This document shows, piece by piece, positions 13,898-19,589 of a stretch of DNA of 19,589 nucleotides. The stretch comes from an uncultured Clostridia bacterium (lineage in GTDB: Bacteria; Bacillota; Clostridia; Oscillospirales; Oscillospiraceae), in assembly GCA_947177115.1 (NCBI GenBank), contig CAMWTG010000014.1, positions 1-19,589 of the forward strand, read 5' to 3'. Made by a program: the position numbers and the translations under genes. The stretch's first letter is position 1. Each line of letters begins with the position of its first letter. A model generated the notes under the pieces. It was not told the origin of the DNA. It saw only the letters and a program-made list of their open reading frames with translations, and ran no database searches.

Positions 13898-13903
13898 TGC
13901 CGC

Positions 13904-13922
13904 ATAGGGGGGCATCCCCTAT
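13904..13922 (+). terminator. Possible weak terminator after the unknown gene
   Basis: A 7-bp stem ATAGGGG / CCCCTAT with loop GGCAT starts 6 bases after the stop codon and is followed by AATATTTC. The short T-run makes it weak. Confidence 0.4.
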
Positions 13923-14025
13923 AATATTTCTCAGGCAACCACTTCATTTTGCCACAAATGAGCCGCCAGCTATTGTTGTATTAGGCAGGTGAAACTGCCC
14001 TTTACGCAATATGTTCAGAAGACTA

Positions 14026-14189
14026 AGAAGCTGTATTCATAGGCGTGGGATGCCGGATGGGCGAGAGATTTTCGTGCCGGTCGAGGCAAATTTTCGCAGG
14101 AATACTGGATGTATTGCAAGAAAATTTAACGAAGAATGGCGCGAAAAGGCCCGTTCATGCGGCGTTCAATGCCTGTGAATACGGCTTCT
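14026..14189. repeat. 164-bp palindromic element upstream of GH38
   Basis: The outer arms AGAAGCTGTATTCATAGGC (14026-14044) and 14171-14189 are complementary at 17 of 19 positions. Complementarity continues inward in blocks (GCCG-ATG, TTTTCG-GCC, AAATTTTC) to a central AATAC-TGGAT-GTATT at 14101-14115, so the whole unit is one long imperfect hairpin. It has no coding capacity. It resembles a MITE or palindromic intergenic repeat. The remaining non-coding sequence of the 13898-14222 gap shows only a small GGCAG/CTGCC stem near 13984-13999 and no convincing promoter. Confidence 0.7.
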
Positions 14190-14222
14190 AAATTTTAATT
14201 TGTTTCAAGTGGAGAAATGCGT

Positions 14223-17200
14223 ATGTATTTCATTGACAAACGGATCCAGGTGATCTGCGACAACCTCAACAAGCTGCGTATTCGCAATGTCCAGCCCATC
14301 GCGGACTGGCAGTACAAAAAGGGCTTCTTCCTTTACCCCTCCCAGGCGGAGAACGAAGGGGGCGCGTGGGAGGATTTTGACGGCAAGACCATGCACTGGT
14401 ACGGCCCCGATGAGCACTACTGGTTCCGGGGCAGCGTCACCGTGCCCCGGGAACTGGCCGGCAAGTCCGTCTGGCTGAAGGTCCGCACCCAGATCGATGA
14501 GTGGGACGATGGGAAGAACCCCCAGTTCCTCCTCTTCCTCAACGGCCAGGCCGTCCAGGGCCTGGACATGAACCACCGGGAGGTGCAGCTGTTTGCCCAG
14601 GCCCCTGCCGGGGAGACCTTACAGGTGGACATCCAGGCGTACACCGGCACCCTCCATTCCGAGTTCCAGTTCCTGGTGGATCTCTATGAGCAGGACGAGG
14701 AGATCAACCGCCTCTACTGGGATATTCAGGTCCCCCTCCGGGCCTTCCCCCGGATGAAGGAGGACAGCCAGGACCGGCTTGCCATCCAGACGGTCCTCAA
14801 TGAGACCATCAATCTCCTGGACCTGCGGGAGCCCTATTCCGAGAGTTTCTATGCCTCTCTCCGGGCGGCCCAGGCTTATGTTACGGAGAACCTTTATGAA
14901 AAGCTGGGCGGCTGGGATGATGTGGTGGCCACCTGTATCGGCCACACCCATATCGATGTGGCCTGGTGGTGGACCGTTGCCCAGACCCGGGAGAAGGTGG
15001 TCCGGAGCTTTGCCACGGTGCTCAAGCTGATGGAGGAGTTCCCCTCTTACCGTTTCATGTCCAGCCAGCCGGTGCTGTACTACTTCCTCAAGGAGCGGTA
15101 TCCTGAGCTCTATGAGCGTATCAAGGCGCGGGTGAAGGAGGGCCGCTGGGAGCCCGAGGGCGGCATGTGGCTGGAGGCCGACTGCAACCTGACCTCCGGT
15201 GAATCCCTGGCGAGGCAGTTCATCCACGGCAAGCGGTTCTTCAAGGAAGAGTTCGGCGTGGACAACCGGATCCTCTGGCTGCCGGACGTGTTCGGCTACT
15301 CCGGCGCACTGCCCCAGATCATGAAGAAGAGCGGCATCGACTACTTCATGACCACCAAGCTGGCCTGGAACCAGATCGACAAGGTGCCCAACGACACCAT
15401 GATGTGGCGGGGCATCGATGGCACCGAGATCCTCACCCACCTGATCACCACCGTGGATCCGGGACAGGAAGTAGGACCGGGCCACTTCTTCACCACCTAT
15501 AACGGCAAGCTGCACCCCGATGCCATCCTGGGCGGCTGGGAACGCTACCAGAACAAGGAGATCAACAACGATATCCTTATCTCCTACGGCTACGGCGACG
15601 GCGGCGGCGGTCCCACCCGGGAGATGCTGGAGACCTCCGTCCGTATGGAGAAGGGCATCCGGGGCATCCCCAAAGTCCGGCAGGCTTTCTCCCGGACCTT
15701 CTTTGAGGAGCTGGAGCAGCGGGTCAAGGACAACCGCCGCCTGGAGACCTGGGAGGGCGAGTTCTACTTCGAGTACCACCGGGGCACTTACACCTCCATG
15801 GCCCGCAACAAGCGGGGCAACCGCAAGAGCGAGCTGCTGCTGATGGACCTGGAGCTGGCCTCCGTGCTGGCCGGGGCGGAGCTGGCCTATCCGGCTGCCG
15901 AGCTGGACCGGATGTGGAAGACCGTGCTGCTCAACCAGTTCCACGACATCCTCCCCGGCTCCTCCATCCACGAGGTGTACGAGGTCACCAAGAAGGAGTA
16001 CGAGGAGCTGGCCCAGACAGCCGGCGATCTGCTGAGCCAGCGTCTGTCGGCTCTGGCCGGTCAGGGTGACGGCGTGACCGTATTCAACACCACCGGCTAC
16101 ACCCGGAATGACGCCGTGGAGCTGGACAGGACCGATGCCAAGGCGCTGGCTGACGAGACCGGCAAAGTCTATCCCGTGCAGCAGACGGCGGACGGCGCGG
16201 TGGCCTTCCTGGAGAACCTGCCCGCCAAGGGCTGGAAGACCCTGAAGAAGACGGAGCCTGTTCAGACGGCCAGTCCCTTTGTCCGGAAGGACGATCACCA
16301 CCTGGAGACGCCTTTCTACTCCATCGTTTTTGACGGGCACGGCCATTTCACCTCCCTCTTCGACAAGGAGAACGACCGGGAGCTGGTCCAGGCGGGCAAG
16401 TGCGCCAACGTCATCCGCATGTATGAGGATAAGCCCATTTATTACGATAACTGGGATATCGATATGTTCTACACCGAAAAGTCCTGGCCGGTGGACGATC
16501 TGGTAAAAATGACTTGGACCGAGGACGGCCCCGTCCGGGCCACGGTGGAGCTGGAATACAAGATCAGCCTGTCTTCTATCAAGCAGAAGATCCATTTCTA
16601 TGCCAACTCCCGCCGGATCGACTTCGACACCTGGGTGGACTGGAAGCAGAGCCAGCATTTGCTGAAGGCCGAATTCCCCGTGGACATCCACAGCGATGAG
16701 GCAGCTTTCGATATCCAGTTCGGCAACCTCACCCGGAAGGTCCACAGCAACACCAGCTGGGATAAGGCCCGGTTCGAGGTCTGCGGCCAGAAGTGGATGG
16801 ACTTCTCCGAGGGCCATTACGGCGTGAGCCTTCTCAACGACTGCAAGTACGGCCACAGCGTCCGGGACGGCGTGATCGGCCTGACCCTGCTGAAATCCGG
16901 CATCGAGCCCAACCCGGTGGCGGACCAGGAGGAGCACGTATTCACCTACGCCCTGTATCCCCACGGGGGCACCTGGCGGGATGCCGGGACCGTGCGGGAG
17001 AGCTACTTCCTCAACCAGCCCCTGCGGACGGTGGAGGGCGGTGCGCCCGGCGCGGTGTTTTCCTTCGCCTCCGTGGAGCAGGCCAACGTGGTGCTGGAAA
17101 CTGTCAAGCAGGCCGAGGACGGCCAGGGCACGGTCCTGCGCCTCTACGAGAGCGAAAACGCCCGGACCAAGACGGTGCTGCATGTTCCCGCCGGCGTGAC

Positions 17201-17315
17201 CAAGGCTTACAGCTGCAACCTGCTGGAGGAGATCGAGGAGGAGCTGTCCGTGGAGGACGGCAAGGTCCGGTTCCTCACCAAGCCCTACGAGATCAAAACC
17301 ATCCTGCTGCGCTGA
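14223..17315 (+). CDS. Family GH38 alpha-mannosidase
   Basis: A 1030-residue retaining alpha-mannosidase, zinc dependent. Zinc ligands and nucleophile are visible (numbering from ATG 14223): H243 and D245 in GHTHIDVAWWW, nucleophile D355 in WLPDVFGYSGALPQI, and H574 in LLNQFHDILPGSSIHEVYE. About 200 residues precede the catalytic domain, the first half looking like a beta-sandwich, and the C-terminal 430 residues are the large beta-rich domains of the family. No signal peptide, so it acts in the cytoplasm. An ATG two codons earlier (14217) is only 2 bases from GGAG, whereas 14223 is 8 bases away, so the latter is preferred. It would trim alpha-1,2/1,3/1,6-linked mannose from imported glycans. 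A strong terminator follows. Linkage specificity cannot be read. Confidence 0.95.
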   Translation: MYFIDKRIQVICDNLNKLRIRNVQPIADWQYKKGFFLYPSQAENEGGAWEDFDGKTMHWYGPDEHYWFRGSVTVPRELAGKSVWLKVRTQIDEWDDGKNPQFLLFLNGQAVQGLDMNHREVQLFAQAPAGETLQVDIQAYTGTLHSEFQFLVDLYEQDEEINRLYWDIQVPLRAFPRMKEDSQDRLAIQTVLNETINLLDLREPYSESFYASLRAAQAYVTENLYEKLGGWDDVVATCIGHTHIDVAWWWTVAQTREKVVRSFATVLKLMEEFPSYRFMSSQPVLYYFLKERYPELYERIKARVKEGRWEPEGGMWLEADCNLTSGESLARQFIHGKRFFKEEFGVDNRILWLPDVFGYSGALPQIMKKSGIDYFMTTKLAWNQIDKVPNDTMMWRGIDGTEILTHLITTVDPGQEVGPGHFFTTYNGKLHPDAILGGWERYQNKEINNDILISYGYGDGGGGPTREMLETSVRMEKGIRGIPKVRQAFSRTFFEELEQRVKDNRRLETWEGEFYFEYHRGTYTSMARNKRGNRKSELLLMDLELASVLAGAELAYPAAELDRMWKTVLLNQFHDILPGSSIHEVYEVTKKEYEELAQTAGDLLSQRLSALAGQGDGVTVFNTTGYTRNDAVELDRTDAKALADETGKVYPVQQTADGAVAFLENLPAKGWKTLKKTEPVQTASPFVRKDDHHLETPFYSIVFDGHGHFTSLFDKENDRELVQAGKCANVIRMYEDKPIYYDNWDIDMFYTEKSWPVDDLVKMTWTEDGPVRATVELEYKISLSSIKQKIHFYANSRRIDFDTWVDWKQSQHLLKAEFPVDIHSDEAAFDIQFGNLTRKVHSNTSWDKARFEVCGQKWMDFSEGHYGVSLLNDCKYGHSVRDGVIGLTLLKSGIEPNPVADQEEHVFTYALYPHGGTWRDAGTVRESYFLNQPLRTVEGGAPGAVFSFASVEQANVVLETVKQAEDGQGTVLRLYESENARTKTVLHVPAGVTKAYSCNLLEEIEEELSVEDGKVRFLTKPYEIKTILLR

Positions 17316-17339
17316 CCGGAAAGCGGTTTGGATATGCAA

Positions 17340-17375
17340 AGAGCCCGTACAGGCGAGATCGCCTGTACGGGCTCT
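17340..17375. terminator. Terminator after GH38
   Basis: A perfect 17-bp stem (AGAGCCCGTACAGGCGA, 17340-17356; complement 17359-17375) with a 2-nt loop. It is followed by CTTCTGTT on the plus strand and by TTTGC on the minus strand, so it may also stop the converging ACT-MBL transcript. Confidence 0.8.
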
Positions 17376-17465
17376 CTTCTGTTGTCATTGGGGCATCGCA
17401 AATACATTGGAGCCAGGCCGCCGTATGCGGCTCCCCTCTGTCCTTTGTGCTTTGCAGGTGGCCGG

Positions 17466-18896
17466 CTATATTTGCAGCTCCATTTTCGGTCCATGCCCGC
17501 CGAAAACGCTCCAGTTTCCAGGACCCAGCACCCGGCGCAGCTCCTTCCGCTCCAGGGCGCACAGAGCCGGGTCCGTATCCACGCTGGTCATCAGATAGGG
17601 GGCGTAGTGGTTGTAGTGGGCCTGTTCTTCCGTTAATCCATGGATGTTTACCAATATATCCCCGGTAAATACCAGCCTCCGCTGCCGTTCGATCAGGACC
17701 AGTTCCCCGGGCAGATGGCCCCCCTGTCCCTCCCAGACCTGAAAGTCCAGATCGCCGAAGGACCAGCGCCCGCTTTCCTCCAGGAGGACCGTCTGGGGCG
17801 TGCTGACGCCGGCAATGACCCGCAGCTTTTCCGGCGAAGCGGGCTGGTAGGCGGTAAGGGCCTTGCATATGCGGATATACGGGGCGTGGAGGGGGTTCCG
17901 CTCCCGGAAACCGCCCCGGGCCGTCCGCTCCATCAGCAGGGAATCCCTGCTCTTTCTGCTGAGATATACGGCATCGAACAGATCCAGCAATCCGCAGTGA
18001 TCCACATCCGCGTGCGTAATAAGGGCCTCTCTGGGCGCTGTGTCGAAATCCGCCAGCAGGCGGCGGAACAGGGCCAGCATCTCCCGCCGGTAGCAGGCAT
18101 AGCCGGTGTCAATGAAGAGATATCTCCCCTGATGGCGGAGAACGCAGGTGTTGCTGCCGCAGGGCGGCTCAATAAGGACCATGTGCAGGTCCTCTCCAAG
18201 ATCATAACCGGTGACCCGCGGCTGGAAGGCGTCCCCCCGGCATCGTGCCAGAGCCTCGCCAAAGCCGCGGATATAATCAAAAGTCTTGTGGAAACTTTCT
18301 CCCCGTTCGTCCAGCAGCTGCATGGCCCGGTTGGCATCGATAACCAATTCCATCCGGCGCTCCTCCGGCAGCTCCATCCGCCCGGCCAGCTCGTTGGCAA
18401 AGGAGATATAGAAGATGCTGTTGTCCAGAATTTTCTCTGTTTTGTCATAATCAATGACACGCACCGGGCACAGAAGGGACGCCTCCTCCAGGAACCAGGA
18501 GAAACGCTCCGGCCTCTCTACAAAGAGCCCCATCTTAAACAGCTGCCACCCGGTCCCGTTGCCCTGGGAACTGAGGTAGGAGATGTTGAAGCCGTACTGC
18601 TCGATCAGCTCCAGCACGGCGGTGACACTGCCGGGCACATCCCGCAGGCGGAATTCCGTCAGCACCACGCTCCCGCCGCCCATATCGCTTTGGAGGCAGC
18701 CGATCTCCGCCAGACGGACGGTAGCCTGTTCCAGCCCGGAACGGGAACCCTCCACCTCAATGAACAGGGTGTGGGCATCGATGGCCTTGTTGTAGCTGAC
18801 CCTGGTGATATTGAGGCCCAGCTCCGCGATCAGGCGGCTGGCCCGCAGGAATGCTCCCGCCTGGTCCGGCATGGTGGTGACATAGGTCTTCTTCAT
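17466..18896 (-). CDS. Tandem ACT domain - metallo-beta-lactamase-fold hydrolase fusion
   Basis: A 476-residue soluble protein. Residues 1-70 and about 76-155 look like two ACT domains (TTMPDQAGAFLRASRLIAELGLNITRVSY, and FRLRDVPGSVTAVLELIEQYGFNISYLSS, each cited in part). From about 235 there is an MBL fold with metal ligands in ITHADVDHCG (H295, D297, D299, H300), GGHLPGE (H394), FTGDI (D413) and FGGHG (H468). ACT domains usually bind amino acids or similar ligands, so a ligand-controlled hydrolase is likely; the substrate is unknown. Start: ATG 18896 with AAGGG 10 bases before it; a GTG three codons earlier is too close to that site. It begins 13 bases after the HdeD-like gene, in one operon. 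A link with the glycan genes is not indicated. Confidence 0.82.
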   Translation of the reverse strand: MKKTYVTTMPDQAGAFLRASRLIAELGLNITRVSYNKAIDAHTLFIEVEGSRSGLEQATVRLAEIGCLQSDMGGGSVVLTEFRLRDVPGSVTAVLELIEQYGFNISYLSSQGNGTGWQLFKMGLFVERPERFSWFLEEASLLCPVRVIDYDKTEKILDNSIFYISFANELAGRMELPEERRMELVIDANRAMQLLDERGESFHKTFDYIRGFGEALARCRGDAFQPRVTGYDLGEDLHMVLIEPPCGSNTCVLRHQGRYLFIDTGYACYRREMLALFRRLLADFDTAPREALITHADVDHCGLLDLFDAVYLSRKSRDSLLMERTARGGFRERNPLHAPYIRICKALTAYQPASPEKLRVIAGVSTPQTVLLEESGRWSFGDLDFQVWEGQGGHLPGELVLIERQRRLVFTGDILVNIHGLTEEQAHYNHYAPYLMTSVDTDPALCALERKELRRVLGPGNWSVFGGHGPKMELQI

Positions 18897-18909
18897 GGAC
18901 GCCACGCCC

Positions 18910-19461
18910 TTACAGGAAGATATCTCCGCTGCGGTGCATGAAGATCATCACGCCCAGATCCACCAGGGCCTCCACCAGTAGCGCGATGGCCACAAACCGC
19001 CATAAAAGGCCGGCGGCGCCGAAGGGGTCCAGAAGGATCACGGTCCCCGCAGTGACGGAAATCGCCGCGCTGATCATGGCAAAGGGCCACCGCTCCCGCT
19101 TCATGCGGAGCATGTCCACCGCCCACTGTACCCGGGTAAGACCAATGAACAGGATGGAGACGCCATACATCATGGTCAGCAGCGGGAAGGTAAGCACGAA
19201 CCAATTGGACCGGAAAATGCAGAACATTCCCCCCAGGATGGCGCACAGGCCCCTAACCAGCCCCCGCCCCTGCTGTGCCTCCGCCGGCGGGGTCCGGAAA
19301 TAGCTGAACACCGAAATGGCGCCCAAAGCAAACAGGATCAGCCCCAGTCCGGTGATGATGGCCGTTGTGAATGCTTCCGGGTCAATAAGCAGCAGGATGC
19401 CCACCAGGATCTCGCATATGCACAGCAATATCTTGCCGGTGAGAATTTTGGAATGGAACAT
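18910..19461 (-). CDS. HdeD-like DUF308 membrane protein
   Basis: A 183-residue integral membrane protein of the HdeD/DUF308 family, with about six hydrophobic segments paired in the way of this family (for example residues 9-27, 33-55, then ISAAISVTAGTVILLDPFGAAGLLWRF cited in part from about 130). The recurring pattern GILLLIDPEAF and GTVILLDPFGA marks its internal repeat. In enterobacteria HdeD is connected with acid resistance, but most members have no known function. AAGGAGG lies 5 bases before the ATG. It heads a two-gene unit with the ACT-MBL protein, under a good promoter. Confidence 0.88.
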   Translation of the reverse strand: MFHSKILTGKILLCICEILVGILLLIDPEAFTTAIITGLGLILFALGAISVFSYFRTPPAEAQQGRGLVRGLCAILGGMFCIFRSNWFVLTFPLLTMMYGVSILFIGLTRVQWAVDMLRMKRERWPFAMISAAISVTAGTVILLDPFGAAGLLWRFVAIALLVEALVDLGVMIFMHRSGDIFL

Positions 19462-19492
19462 GATATCCTCCTTGAATCACCAGAATAAGCAT

Positions 19493-19520
19493 ATTCTAGC
19501 AAATACGCCGGAAATGTCAA
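19493..19520 (-). promoter_or_regulatory. Promoter of the HdeD-like/ACT-MBL operon
   Basis: On the minus strand: consensus -35 TTGACA (19515-19520), a 16-base spacer ending in TGC (extended -10), and -10 TAGAAT (19493-19498). The predicted start is about 25 bases before the ATG. The remaining 69 bases to the window end show nothing I can name. Confidence 0.75.
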
Positions 19521-19589
19521 TATGCGAAAGCCGCGGGGGAGTGTCCAAACACGCAGTTAAAGGAAGTCAAAAACAGAAAAGGGGACAGA

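Noticed and set aside
14026..14189. A CRISPR array or riboswitch in the GH38 leader
   Set aside because: There are no regularly spaced direct repeats, and the sequence is a single long palindrome with no riboswitch core I recognise.
14619..17339. A 906-codon open frame antisense to the GH38 gene
   Set aside because: It is the mirror of a well-supported gene in GC-rich DNA, has low-complexity Leu/Gly/Val/His-rich sequence and no recognisable domain.

Overview
The window looks like chromosomal DNA from a high-GC (about 60-65% in the genes), low-motility-of-content gut-type Clostridia, most likely an Oscillospiraceae relative. The evidence is inferential: strong AAGGAGG ribosome sites, sigma-A type promoters, a lipoprotein sugar-binding protein with a DUF3502-type C-terminus, and a YesN/YesL-style regulator pair. 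No rRNA, tRNA, CRISPR array or transposase gene is visible.

Layout. (1) 1-243: the 3' end of queH (tRNA queuosine modification) with its terminator. (2) 444-3772, minus strand: a compact operon of ROK sugar kinase, class I mannose-6-phosphate isomerase and GH20 beta-N-acetylhexosaminidase, driven by a good promoter near 3946-3974. (3) 4155-5711, plus strand: an AraC-type response regulator whose receiver has Asn at the phosphoacceptor site, then a YesL-like membrane protein, then a terminator. (4) 5764-8019, minus strand: a GH3 glycosidase. (5) 8352-12008, plus strand: a CUT1-type oligosaccharide ABC importer (two permeases, then the lipoprotein binding protein). (6) 12284-17315, plus strand: a GH130 mannoside phosphorylase, an AT-richer unknown gene, a 164-bp palindromic element, and a large GH38 alpha-mannosidase. 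(7) 17466-19461, minus strand: a two-gene unit of an HdeD-like (DUF308) membrane protein and a tandem-ACT/metallo-beta-lactamase-fold fusion protein, apparently unrelated to the sugar genes.

How it may work. The enzyme set GH20 + GH38 + GH130 + ManA with an importer fits intake and cytoplasmic breakdown of mannose- and GlcNAc-containing glycans, most simply N-glycan cores. GH20 would remove terminal beta-GlcNAc, GH38 alpha-mannose, and GH130 would phosphorolyse the Man-beta-1,4-GlcNAc linkage to mannose-1-phosphate. The ROK kinase and ManA would bring the hexose to fructose-6-phosphate. None of the intracellular enzymes shows a signal peptide. This pathway is an inference from family membership and gene neighbourhood, not a demonstrated activity.

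The non-coding DNA is rich in inverted repeats: a hairpin in the leader of the kinase operon, tandem stem-loops between permease and binding protein, several strong terminators, and at least two kinds of short dispersed repeat that flank or interrupt the sugar operons.
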